Assembly (NCBI GenBank): GCA_021234155.1
Contig: JAJEKV010000012.1
Coordinates: 6,081,789 to 6,145,788, forward strand
Reading direction: 5' to 3'
DNA: 64,000 nt
Origin: Isoetes taiwanensis
Lineage: Eukaryota; Streptophyta; Lycopodiopsida; Isoetales; Isoetaceae
Shown: positions 53,996 to 64,000 of the stretch, in pieces
Layout: each line of letters starts with the position of its first letter
Numbering within the stretch: the stretch's first letter is position 1
Notes under the pieces: model-generated
What the model was told of the DNA's origin: nothing
The model's database searches: none
The model's input: the letters and a program-made list of their open reading frames with translations, nothing else
Program-made: the position numbers and the translations under genes

Positions 53996-54917
53996 ACCAA
54001 TTATTGTTTTGATGTTGAAAATTTTATTTCTTGCATCTGTTTTTTCGCTCATGCTTTTTTTGCAAGCAATGTAGGTGTAGCTCTCCCAATGATATGTTCT
54101 CAAGATAGAACGCAATTTTCGAGATTTAATTCATTTCATATTCCTTAGACAATATTTCCTTTTAGCTGAGCAGATAGATGAACCAAATGCCCCCAATTCC
54201 AATTCCTATATATAAGGCATGCATTCTGTACTGATAGCATTTGATTGTGGTACTTCGTTTATTTGGTAGCAGGATTAGCTTTTATTGTTTTATTGTATGC
54301 TATTCGTGTGTCAATTCCAAATTCCGTTTCTGTTTGTAGGTTGAAGTAGATAACTACCTCAAAAGAACCAGAATTATAATGATGATTATGATTGTTTTAT
54401 CTTAACGCAAAATGCCATTACATTTTCAAATTGAATGTGCTTCCTTACTCCATGAATGTAGGTACAGACAGTAAGAACAGAAAACAAAAGAATAACCCCA
54501 ATTCACAACACGACAAACATTGCTTAAAAAAACCCATATTAGTTTTTCATATTGAATAAACAAATAATCCCTTACAGTTAGGAGCTTCAAGAGTAAAATG
54601 GGATGTTCATAGAGTTGTTCACCACTACTAATTGCACTACACTGGGATCTGGAAAGGTGGAATAGGACAACGCTTTCTCTTCCAAAATGTTACGAGTTGG
54701 ATTAGCAAATTCAATGGCGAGATGTAAGGTCAATCACAACTTAAAGAGAATATTTTACACTTGGCCTTAATACACCACCCTATAATTGGCACATTTTGTC
54801 TACATTGCCATGTTGCATTGAATAAATCTAACAATAATCTCTTCCAATATATCACAAAATAAACCCATGTATTTTGGTATTTATACATCCTTGCCAACAC
54901 TACATGTTCTAGCTAAA
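53996..54917. other. intergenic, possible Helitron body
   Basis: No gene seen. If the 3' end at 54918-54945 is a Helitron terminus, part of this stretch is its body; the 5' TC end could not be placed. Confidence 0.35.
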
Positions 54918-54946
54918 GCCCGGCAACGCCGGGCACTGTTACTAGT
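54918..54946 (+). mobile_element. Helitron-type 3' terminus
   Basis: A perfect hairpin GCCCGGC-AAC-GCCGGGC (54918-54934), 7 bases, then CTAG (54942-54945) followed by a T. A GC hairpin shortly before CTRR with insertion before T is the signature of Helitron 3' ends. No RepHel gene is seen, so it would be non-autonomous. It abuts the start of the dispersed repeat at 54960. Confidence 0.55.
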
Positions 54947-54959
54947 TTCTTATAAAGTA

Positions 54960-55205
54960 GAATGATGTTAGCTAAATTAGCCCAAAATTCATCTCAAAAG
55001 TTTCTATGGTTTAGCTAAACAATACAAAATTTCACTCTCTTACTTTCTAGCGTTTGGCTAAAAAGACCGAAGGTTGGTGCGGATGCAAAAAAAATTAAGC
55101 TAAAATTATTATTTTTTTCCTCAATTTTTTCCATTTACTTTAACATTTTTTGAAAATGTGCGAAAAAATCGCCAAATAGCTAAGTTTAGCCCTTAAATTA
55201 TTCCA
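54960..55205. repeat. dispersed ~300-bp repeat, copy B
   Basis: Partner of 29936-30241. The start of the repeat is missing, exactly where the Helitron-type end at 54945 lies, so the Helitron may have landed in or beside it. Confidence 0.5.
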
Positions 55206-56677
55206 TGATGGGCATGCGTGCTCCCTGCAAATCTCCTCCTCCTGGCTATCATATTTATGCTTACAGATCTCCAAAGTCTTATGGCTTGAATCGTCATGAT
55301 GTCATCAATTGGAATTAGCTGCCGCCAGTCAATTAGCTAAGTTGGGAAAACTGGTACCTAATGCCTTCCTCTATGGAACCTATTTTGCAGGGCTTCGCAA
55401 GGGGATCTGATAGTCTGCAATATGGGCTTTGCGGTTCAAGACCTTACCTCCACCAAAGTGTGATCACTCCCATATGAAAAAAAAAACCTTGGAAGCCCTT
55501 TGTCTTTTAAAACTCATAGCTCCTTAGGAGTCAAACACGAGCTCAACTAGCCAAATCCTTGAATTAAGAGTCACCCTTAATTTTCTAATGTAAGCTAAAT
55601 GTTGTATATCGTACTCTATTTTATACGGAGGTTTCTTTTGGTCTCTCGTAAGAAAAGTACGAAATTGTAGTTTCATCTTAGCTTACATTCTTGTGTCTAT
55701 TATTGGGGTTGCAAACGGAGTCACACCAAGGTATAAATGGTATTTTCATCTTAGTTTACATTCTTTGTCTATATTTGGTGTTGCAAACTGGAGCCACAAC
55801 AAGATAGGGTCACATCAAGGTATTCTAGTGGAGTATGCCCCGCCAAACATTCGCCACATGAAGGCAGGCTTTAAGTGTGTTTCTTAAAGAAACAGTGGGA
55901 ATTTAGGATTTTTGCAACAACTTACAATGCTTCATAAACTAGTAGTTGTGGATGAACTCTGCTATTTTAGGATTTTTGGAACAACCTACACAATGCTTCA
56001 TAAACTAGTAGTTGTGGATGAACAGTTGTGGATGAACTCTGCTATTTGGTAAAAAACGTGTTCATATGGATTCAAAATTGGAAGTATTGAAGAGGCGTGT
56101 CTTCTAAAAAACAGAAATTTTCTCCTCATCAAAATTACTCCTTCCTTTAATGAATATTTTGATTTGGACGGATGGGTGAAAATGAGGTGGTGGAAAGAAA
56201 GATGGATTGATGAGGGCTGCGATTGACTGTGGAGGAGTTTACCTGTAAAAGCCTTGAAAATCGCTCAAAACTGTCAGTTTGAGAAACTGTCAGATCCCAT
56301 GCAATGTTTCGGTCACTTTGGCCTCTGTCAAAGTCTCTTTATTGCAAATCATTTGTTCCGGTGGTTTGATGTTTTCCAGAAACTTTTGTTCGCATCATTC
56401 TGATGCCACTCGAAAAGACTCCATTTTATAAGATGCTGCATAGAATTTCCTTGACGCATGGGAGTACTGTTTACTGGAAGATGTTTTAACCCTTTGTGCG
56501 ACAGTACAAGATATTGATGGTTGATGGTCATTTCATGCTTTTTACTAGATATTGTCACTTACAATTGTAACAAACAGTTTTAATTGGTCAAAAGAAACGC
56601 AAGGCCCTATAAATTAAATTCAGTATAAGCTTTAGGTTATCTAATAGTAAAACATGTTTGCACAGCTGAGATTGCAC
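55206..56677. other. intergenic with small tandem repeats
   Basis: A ~75-bp unit (TTTCATCTTAG(C/T)TTACATTCTT...GTTGCAAAC) is repeated at about 55670-55800. Units with ACAATGCTTCATAAACTAGT and GTTGTGGATGAACTCTGCTA are repeated at about 55915-56045. No gene recognised. Confidence 0.5.
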
Positions 56678-58283
56678 CTAATCCTCTGTGATTGCATTTG
56701 ATTCATCCCGGAAATCGTACTCCACAATAAGGCCTAGATTATCTACCAGCTTATGATAGACCTCGCAACCTGCACACTGTCCAAACATATCACCTTAGAA
56801 GGGATCAAATATAGTCACTTCCATAGAATATACAAGCCTGAAGCCAAAACAATCTAAAAAATTTGGTCGTAGGTGAAAATAAAAAAGAAGAAGTTCAAGG
56901 ATATAAGGGGAAGATTATCTGAGAATACTTGATTGTGTCCTAAAACATCTCCCCTTGTCTGAAGGAACATCAAATACTCCTCAAGCAGAGTTTAAAATTG
57001 AATGCTACCTGCACAAATACAGTTCCTCGCTTATAAGCAGTAGGGTTTATCAGTCTTTCTGTTCTTATACCACATGCATTACATGTGAATTTTGCCAATA
57101 GCCGCCTTCTTGGTAGGTTCAAATCTAGTTTAATCACCTAAAAATACAATTCGAGGTTATCAATCAAAAGTTCCATTAACTAGAGACTCTATATCTTCTA
57201 AACATTTTACCCAAACAGAAACGAGTACTAAACTGACTTCAAACAGTACTATACCTCTTGGCTCACCAACCTTTCATCCTCTTCAGAAGGTGTTGTGCCT
57301 GAAAATGAGTTACATGAGGCTGCAACATGCACCTGCTTAAGTATAGCTCAACAGTTTAATACATGAAGAAAGATGAGAATAGAAAGGACCCACTTTATGC
57401 TCTCCTAGAGATGTAGAGAATAATTGTAATTATAGTAATAGTCTACATATATTTCTGAAATTAGCTGACAAACCTTTTCTCCCAATTTCATCGCAACTTA
57501 TACTGAGGCATTATGCATAGGAAACATTTTGTAAATAATAAACGGATAAAAGTAGTGTCCATTCTCCACTGAGCTGTGTGCGAGACCATCCCAGTAGAAA
57601 AATACAATGAACATTGGGGAAAATCAAGATTCAAGACAAATCTACTCGATATGAACAAGATCAGCATAACACATATGGAAAAGAATGCCCAAATCCAGCT
57701 TCTTTTGTCTGAAATCCTTTCTCAATTTTAGGCTATTTTGGGACACATATAGTTACAAGTTAGCACATAATTAGAAGTCTGGTACCCGGTGGAGCTAAAA
57801 CACAGAAAATATGCATAAATGCTCAAAGGAACCTATGAAACAAAACCAAAACTGCATAAGGCACTAAGGCACTCTATTTGCAGCATTTCTGCAGAAGTGC
57901 ATCATGCTAAGCATATGAAATGAGCACGCAGTACCTTTTGCCTGTGCAGTTCAGCAAAATATGGAGACCCCAAATAGGATTTAGGCACCTGCTTAAGACT
58001 CTGCATAATCCCCAATTTAAAAAAATCACTCTCACTATTGTTCACCTGGAGCAGGGACAAATTCCTGGCATATTACCTGATAGGCATGAAGACATCCATT
58101 CCTGTATGCATTCTTGTCCATGAATGCATGTCTTGAGGTTCGAGATAACAAGTCTACAGGCACCAAAGGAAGGGAATACATGGGTGGTCTAGAAATATGT
58201 TCGGCAATCCCACACGACAGCATCACTGCAAGACTTGGTAAAAAGTTTGCAGTACGAATATGGTCCGCATCAATGAACAAAAT
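56678..58283 (-). CDS. DNL-type zinc finger protein (Tim15/Zim17/HEP-like), 5' incomplete
   Basis: DNL-type proteins bind organellar Hsp70 and keep it soluble in mitochondria or plastids. The two last exons are certain. 57137-57009 reads I-K-L-D-L-N-L-P-R-R-R-L-L, F-T-C-N-A-C-G, R-L-I-N-P-T-A-Y-K-R-G-T-V-F-V-Q. 56776-56678 reads C-A-G-C-E-V-Y-H-K-L-V-D-N-L-G, ending in TAG. C-N-A-C and C-A-G-C form the zinc site, and D-N-L names the family. Upstream, 57298-57255 (S-E-E-D-E-R-L-V-S-Q-E) joins in phase. Probable earlier exons are 58000-57935 (S-L-K-Q-V-P-K-S-Y-L-G-S-P-Y-F) and 58283-58077 (69 codons, L-P-S-L-A-V-M-L-S-C and S-R-P-P-M-Y-S-L-P-L). The 58000-57935 to 57298 join does not keep frame, so an exon is missing or a site is misplaced. 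The start codon and transit peptide were not located. Confidence 0.82.
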
Positions 58284-58884
58284 CTGAAGCAAAATTTCTA
58301 AGATTAAAAATCTTCTGGAAGAAACGAAAAAAAGCTCATAGAAAAAGAAGAAAAACGATGAAACTGCAATAGGAGCACCTGGCTAGTTTAGAAATGCAAA
58401 TAGGAATTTACTGTACTTAAGCATCTTGGCAGTAATTACGAACTCTTTTTGGGGCCAATAACTTCGTTTCGAGTTTATTGACACTATCAGCAATGTCTCT
58501 ACAAGTCCAAAAATTCTGGCTCAGCTCCGTTTACATAAGTCACACATACCAGAGTTATACCAAGGAGGAGGGTCTTCTAGGGGTTTTGAGAAGGTACAGC
58601 ACTTATCACTAGACATTCTGCGTCTATTAAACTAACAGCAAAAAGGTAAGGCTTGGAGGTGGTGGTGGTGGTGGTGGTCGTGGTCGTGGTAGTAACGCCA
58701 TTAAAGACCCCCAGGTCCAACTGGCGAAAGAAACAGTACAACAAGAATTCTTGTTGTACTATTTCTTTCTAAACAACATAGTCAACTGAAGAAAGTCTCT
58801 GTGAGGGACTTGTATCTTGCTGCTTTTGACCGCATGTTTTTGTGCACTATCCTTATGCTATCCCTTCTTTCTTTCAATTTGTAA

Positions 58885-59131
58885 GGAAACCTCTCCAACT
58901 ATCCCAGAACATTCCCGAAGTCATTCCAAGAAAATTTAAGAGGTTTCCCATGACAATTAGGGAGGAAAATTAGGGAGGTTTCTTCAGGAGTGCAACCCCA
59001 TAGGATTATTGTACGGAAACCTCCCCAACTTTCCCAGAAACATTCCCTAAGTCGTTCCAATAAAATGTAAGAGGTTTCCCATGACAATTGGGGAGAAAAA
59101 TTAGGGAGGTTTCTTCAGGAGTGCAACCCCA
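58885..59131. repeat. tandem duplication, 130-bp period
   Basis: Two copies of GGAAACCTC(T/C)CCAACT...AAGAGGTTTCCCATGACAAT...TTCTTCAGGAGTGCAACCCC, starting at 58885 and 59015. GAGGTTTCC is the inverted form of GGAAACCTC, so each unit can also fold back on itself. It lies between the DNL gene and the PPR gene. Confidence 0.85.
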
Positions 59132-59569
59132 GTGCCAAACCTTTGTTGCATGCCTCTTAATGCCCAACAACGTGAGCCCTTTCTATTCAAAACAATTGTG
59201 TATAATTCTCACTCCTCAAGAATGCCCCAAGACACTTCTGCTAGCATGGATGATAAAGACCCATGCACTTTTTATACAAAACCAGCAAACCCAAGCATCA
59301 AGTAAAAGCTTTGCAATAACTGACATTGTATTTGGTGAATCTGGCATAAAACTAAAAATAAACATTCTGCCACGTGGTCTTTCTTTTCGTACATACTATA
59401 CAGCAACTACAGGGTAAGGTTTCTCGAGTCATGGCTTTCTATGAAATCTTCAACCCTTCCCATAACTCCTACAATACTACATCTTCCATTTTAAATGCAC
59501 TCAATCAACTTGCTGACATAAAAAACTATCTCATAAAATGTTTAAGATTCTAGAAGTCCTAATCAAAAC

Positions 59570-62500
59570 TTAAATACTAGCCATCAACACATAAGCTGAA
59601 GAATCTTTATCATCCAACTTTAATACTGATTCGAAGGCGATTCTGCCAATGATTGAGTTTTTCCAATTTCGACATGCGCCTAGGATGGTTTTCCAGATTG
59701 TCAGGTCAGGTTCAAAGGGCATGTTCGTCACCACCACAATGCCATCATCCAAGTGGTTGGCTCGCCCAAGAAGATCAATGATACAGGCATAATGGTCAAT
59801 ATTAGGAGTGACAAAGTACTGCAAGTTCATGGACTGGAAGTATTCCTTGCCCTTGTCAACAAGCCCAGTGTGACTGCAAGTTGTGAGAATAGAAAGGAAT
59901 GTGATGTCATCGGCTAGATAATGTTCCTTCTGCATCTTTTCAAACAGTTCAAAGACATGTTTGGCATCTCCTGCATGGGCATATCCTGCTAACAGTGCAT
60001 TCCATGTCACCAAATCTCTTCTAACCATCAAGTAAAACAGCTGCTCAGCATCAAAAATGCTGCCACATTTACCATAAAAACCAACCAGACAACTCGCTAC
60101 GAGTGAATCATTCTGGAGTCCAGCACTGCAGATTTCGACATGAATTTGCCTTCCAGTTTCTAGAGCTCCTAGACATCCACACGCCTTCAGCGCCGCAACA
60201 TAACTCAGCGAAGTAGGTGTGAAGCCCATATCTTTCATATGCATATATAATTGTAGAGCCGTCTCACTATCCCCAGCCTCTGCATACCCAAATATAACAG
60301 TATTCCATGATACTACATCAAGATGTGGCATCCTGTCAAAGATCCATCGAGCATGCACCATGCTTCCACATTTGGCATACATATCTATTAGGCTGTTTGC
60401 AACAAAGATGCCTGGCTCGCCAACTTTTGTGAAGTGAGAGTGGATAGCTATGCCCATTTCCAAAGAATCTATTTTGACAACTTCACCCTCAATTGACTTC
60501 CCATCTTCTTTTGCTGCACAAACAGCACATGCCTTAACTGCAGCACCGTATGTCAAATGATCCAATGGGTAACCTTCCTCTTGCATGCGCACAAACAATT
60601 GTAGAGCCAATTCCCCTTCCCCGGACTCTGCATGCCCAAAAACCATAGCATTCCATGTTACTAGAGATGGGTGCAGCATCCCCTCAAAAACCTGATGGCA
60701 ATGTTTCATGCTGCCACATTTTGCATACATGTCCACCAAAGTATTTGCCAGGAGTATGTCCAAATGATGCCCATTCTTTCTAAGCTGAGAATTGATGGCT
60801 ATACCCATTTCTAGACTCTCTACTTTTACACATTTTCCCTCTCCTTTGCCCTCTTCCTTCATTGCATAAGTAGCACAAGCCTTCACTGCAGCAACATAAG
60901 TCAGAATACCTGGCACGAAACCTTCATCTTGCATGTGCAAAAATAATTTTAGAGCCAACTCTCCCTCCCCATTCTCTACATAACCAAACAGCATGGTATT
61001 CCATGTCACCACAGAATGGTGTGGCATGCTTTCAAAGATGTGGCATGCACGAAACATGCTCCCGCACTTTGTATATACGTCCATCAGTGTATTTGTAACA
61101 AAAAGGTTGGCCCCATTTCTACTCTTTGCAAGTTGAGAGTGAATGGCTATAGTCTTCTCTAGACACTGTAATTTTACAGACTTATCCTCAACTTGGTTGC
61201 CCGCTTCTTTCAATGCAGAACTGCCACATGCCTTCAGTGCAGCAACATAAGTTCCAGCATCTGGCAGGAAACCTTCATCCTGCATGCGTGCAAATAGTTT
61301 TAGGGCCAACTCGCCTTCTCCGCTCTCTGCATACCCAAATATAATGGCATTCCATGTCACCACAGAGCGGTGGAGCATCTTATCAAAGACATGGTGAGCA
61401 TGCACCATATTCCCACATTTGCAATACATATCCACCAGGGTGTTGGACACAAAGATGTCCAACTCATGCTCTGTCTTTGCAAGCTGTGAGTGGATAGCTA
61501 GAGCCTTTTCAAAGGACAACACCTTGACAACTTTCCTGTCAACTATGTTTCCCTCTTCTTTCACTGCAGAGCTGGAATGAGCCTTCATTGCAGCAACATA
61601 AGTTCGTGCATCTGGCATAAAACCTTCATTTTGCATGAGCAAGAACAGTTGCAGGGCTACGTCGCCTTGGCCACACTGTCCATACCCATATATCAGAGCA
61701 TTCCAGGACACAATATCATAAAAACGCATCCTCACAAAGATACCATGGGCATGCAACATGCTCCCACATTTGGCATACATATCCACCAAAATGTTTTCTA
61801 GAAAAGTATTCAATTCATGCCCACTCTTTGCCAGCTGAGCATGGATCGCTATGCCCTTCTCTAAGCTTTCTAGTTTCCAAAAGTTCTCCCCCAATTGCTG
61901 GCCCTCCTCTTTTGTTGCACACCTGGCGCATGCCTTCAATGCGGCAACGTAAGTCAGAGTATCTGGTGTAAAACCTTCACTCTGCATTCGAACAAACAAC
62001 TGCAGAGCTAATTCACTCTCTGTACTCTCTGCATACCCAAATATCAAGGAATTCCATGTCACTACAGAACGATGCAGCATCCTATCAAAGATTGACTGGG
62101 CATGCATCATGCCCCCACATTTGACATACATATCTACAAGGGAATTGGTCACAAAAATGTCTAATCGATGTCTGCTGTTACTGACTTGAGAGTGAATGGA
62201 AGCACCCTTCTTCAAACACTCTGCTTTTACCAAATTCCCTCCTACCTGTAAGTCTGCTTTTGCACCAGAACTAGCACATGCCTTCAATGCAGCAATATAA
62301 GTTAGGGCATCTGGTGTGAATCCTTCATCTTGCATCTGTGCATACAATTCTAAAGCAAGCTCACTCTTCCCACTCTCTAAATAACCAAATATCATCGCAT
62401 TCCATGTCACCACCGAACGGCATGACATTCTATCAAAGATCTGACGAGAATGCAATAGGCTTCCACATCTGGCATACATGTCAATCAGTGTGTTCCCGAC

Positions 62501-63202
62501 AAAAGTATTTACATCATGTCCTACTTTCGCAAGTTGAGAGCAGATAGCTATGCCTATCTCCAGGCATTCTATCTTCACAGATCTTCCCCCCACTTTCTTG
62601 CTCTTTTCTTTTGCTGCGCTTCTAGCGCAAGCTTTAACTGCAGCAACATATGTTTGAGAATTTGGCAGAAAACCCCTATCTTGCATGTATCCAAATAAAT
62701 GCAAGGCCAGCTTGCCCTCCCCATTCTCAGCATACCCAAAGATCAACACATTCCAGGACTCAACATTGGGATGCTGTATTCGGTCAAAGACACTGCAAGC
62801 ATGGAAGTTACTCCCACATTTCAGATACATATGCACCAGGGTACTTGCCACAACAATATTTGTATGTTCACCACTATCAACCAAATTGGCATGAATTTTT
62901 TTCCCAATTTGTAGGTCTTTCAAGCTGTTACATGCCTTTAATGCAGCGAGTATAATGGAAATATCTGGTCTGATCTTATTTTCCTGCAGTTTTTCATAAG
63001 ATATGAGGGCTTCTCTGCCCCCACGTTTAACAATTAAAATGTCAGTTGAAACAGGCACACTCTTGCTATCATGTGACTTCTTTCTATTTTGAAAGGTGTG
63101 ATTGGCCAGCATACCATTGCCAAAGTTCCCTAAATGTTTTAAATTCGCTAATACAGAGCCGGGGTAAGCATTTGCACAGCATGTAACTTCAGAAGGCAGC
63201 AT
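59570..63202 (-). CDS. PLS-type pentatricopeptide repeat protein
   Basis: A single 1210-codon open frame without introns, starting ATG at 63202; the first 55 residues lack PPR motifs and may target an organelle. PPR proteins bind organellar RNA for editing or processing. It has nine triplets, each marked by a V-(V/L/I)-(T/S)-W-N-x-(M/L/I/V)-(I/L/V)-(F/Y)-G-(Y/H) motif with D-M-Y-x-K-C-G-(S/N)-M. Seven consecutive modules of about 113 residues carry an extra ~16-residue segment in the L motif (for example A-A-K-E-x-G-x-x-x-x-x-x-V-K-x-x-S-L-E). The C-terminus passes through H-Y-A-C-I-I-D-L-L-G-R-A and W-K-T-I-L-G-A-C-R-N-W into an E-like segment, then stops after Y-V-L-M-A-S-I. E+ and DYW domains are therefore absent. 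The frame is fully open and looks functional. Confidence 0.93.
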   Translation of the reverse strand: MLPSEVTCCANAYPGSVLANLKHLGNFGNGMLANHTFQNRKKSHDSKSVPVSTDILIVKRGGREALISYEKLQENKIRPDISIILAALKACNSLKDLQIGKKIHANLVDSGEHTNIVVASTLVHMYLKCGSNFHACSVFDRIQHPNVESWNVLIFGYAENGEGKLALHLFGYMQDRGFLPNSQTYVAAVKACARSAAKEKSKKVGGRSVKIECLEIGIAICSQLAKVGHDVNTFVGNTLIDMYARCGSLLHSRQIFDRMSCRSVVTWNAMIFGYLESGKSELALELYAQMQDEGFTPDALTYIAALKACASSGAKADLQVGGNLVKAECLKKGASIHSQVSNSRHRLDIFVTNSLVDMYVKCGGMMHAQSIFDRMLHRSVVTWNSLIFGYAESTESELALQLFVRMQSEGFTPDTLTYVAALKACARCATKEEGQQLGENFWKLESLEKGIAIHAQLAKSGHELNTFLENILVDMYAKCGSMLHAHGIFVRMRFYDIVSWNALIYGYGQCGQGDVALQLFLLMQNEGFMPDARTYVAAMKAHSSSAVKEEGNIVDRKVVKVLSFEKALAIHSQLAKTEHELDIFVSNTLVDMYCKCGNMVHAHHVFDKMLHRSVVTWNAIIFGYAESGEGELALKLFARMQDEGFLPDAGTYVAALKACGSSALKEAGNQVEDKSVKLQCLEKTIAIHSQLAKSRNGANLFVTNTLMDVYTKCGSMFRACHIFESMPHHSVVTWNTMLFGYVENGEGELALKLFLHMQDEGFVPGILTYVAAVKACATYAMKEEGKGEGKCVKVESLEMGIAINSQLRKNGHHLDILLANTLVDMYAKCGSMKHCHQVFEGMLHPSLVTWNAMVFGHAESGEGELALQLFVRMQEEGYPLDHLTYGAAVKACAVCAAKEDGKSIEGEVVKIDSLEMGIAIHSHFTKVGEPGIFVANSLIDMYAKCGSMVHARWIFDRMPHLDVVSWNTVIFGYAEAGDSETALQLYMHMKDMGFTPTSLSYVAALKACGCLGALETGRQIHVEICSAGLQNDSLVASCLVGFYGKCGSIFDAEQLFYLMVRRDLVTWNALLAGYAHAGDAKHVFELFEKMQKEHYLADDITFLSILTTCSHTGLVDKGKEYFQSMNLQYFVTPNIDHYACIIDLLGRANHLDDGIVVVTNMPFEPDLTIWKTILGACRNWKNSIIGRIAFESVLKLDDKDSSAYVLMASI

Positions 63203-64000
63203 GATGAACTCTCTTCCTTTAATTCAGAATTCAAACTCATACATGATTTAAATCTACGTACTTTTGTTAATCTCTCATAAAATGTCTTACTAAAGACAGA
63301 AAGAAAGGGTACCTGGGTCTCGAAGTTTCATTCAATCTGTTGCCTCAGCACAATTCGTAAAATGCCTGAGAAATTTGAACTGATATGCTCGATTTAACGG
63401 GGTCCGTACCTCATAAGCTCCGAAATACTTAAATGACCCTAGTGAGCGACAAACTCTGTGGAGGAAAAGGTAAATTTCCTACATAATTTAAGCTAGCAAG
63501 GAGCATTAAGCAAAAAACTAGTTTCTGGCCGGAAAATGTGAAGAATTCTATGGTTTTTTACCGGAAAACTTCCTGAGAATTTTTTTTTATATCGGAAATT
63601 CTTGATTTCAACAGGTAGGCTGCAAGGGTTCCCCGGAATTTGTCCTTCACCTACTCAAATTTTACTTAAAAACCCGGAAAAAAAAAAACATTTTGCAATT
63701 TTGTTTTTTTTGTTGGCAGGGGGGCAAACCCACCGTTGGTTATGTGGGTTTGTGGCACATCTTAAGTATATGCTAGAATATACTTAAAATATGTGGTGAC
63801 TGCTATAAACCCATTGTTCCCTGTAAACTGGCGGTCACCTGCATTGTGGGCTCATGTTTGAACCGCCTAACCGGCAAGAGGTGAAGCCCCAAGAGGTGAA
63901 GGCCAAGATTTTCGACTGTTATGTCGGATCAAGCCCCGTAGCCCGTTTCGTTTTTTTCTTCCTTCCTTCTTCATTTCGCATTCGAGCTCCGATTGCTTCT
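63203..64000. other. upstream region of the PPR gene
   Basis: Probable promoter and leader of the PPR gene, then unassigned sequence. No clear TATA box was chosen. A poly-A/T-rich area and a GGGGGGCAAACC block lie near 63680-63730. No gene recognised. Confidence 0.35.

Overview
This window is nuclear DNA of a land plant, most likely a fern. The reasons are spliced protein-coding genes with GT-AG introns, a three-exon rbcS gene whose mature protein looks fern-like, a very long PLS-type pentatricopeptide protein, a chromodomain Ty3 retrotransposon, LINEs with poly-A tails, and wide AT-rich intergenic DNA full of decayed transposons. The species cannot be fixed from the sequence alone. The fern assignment is inference.

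Layout. 1-10 kb holds a decayed type II NAD(P)H dehydrogenase fragment (-), two short hAT-like MITEs with 8-bp target duplications, and the 3' half of an unidentified coiled-coil gene (8748-9934, +). 10.4-13.5 kb holds a tandem array of ~445-bp tRNA-like units and a 5'-truncated LINE. 15.0-21.7 kb is a degenerate Ty3/chromovirus element on the minus strand. 25.4-26.3 kb is an intact rbcS gene with G-box and I-box upstream, followed by a decayed tandem copy at 27.3 kb. 27.9-29.8 kb has two further decayed coding stretches, one of them extensin-like.

The most interesting part is 31.2-43.9 kb. Two inverted end repeats (31201-31259 and 43815-43878) bracket a cassette that I read as a large, apparently undescribed DNA transposon. 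On the minus strand it carries a beta-class DNA N6-adenine/N4-cytosine methyltransferase gene (31556-32972) and a ParB-like gene (about 33351-35098). On the plus strand it carries a proline-rich ORF (36116-36900) and a DDE-transposase-like (DUF7869-type) gene (41157-43501). Just upstream of each minus-strand gene lies an array of a 16-bp palindrome, TGTATTCCGGAATACA, repeated every 41-43 bp (6 copies at 33084-33308 and 10 copies at 35316-35698). The second array sits between the divergent ParB-like and proline-rich/transposase transcription units. The geometry suggests a self-encoded site-recognition or methylation system. Most of the genes carry frameshifts or stops, so this copy is probably inactive.

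Nested in that cassette is a 4.2-kb hAT-like element (36909-41135). Its ends match the two MITEs, and it carries fragments of a GABA transaminase gene. Immediately downstream is an 8.5-kb CACTA-type element (44891-53438, AAT target duplication) that holds a LINE piece and fragments of at least three host genes: an EMSY-like (ENT plus Agenet) gene with an open five-exon chain, a PurE/AIR carboxylase fragment, and an unidentified exon pair. The window therefore contains two gene-capturing transposons side by side.

54.9-64 kb has a Helitron-type 3' end, a DNL-type zinc-finger gene (56678-58283, -), and an intact 1210-codon PPR gene (59570-63202, -) built of nine PLS triplets, seven with a periodic insertion.
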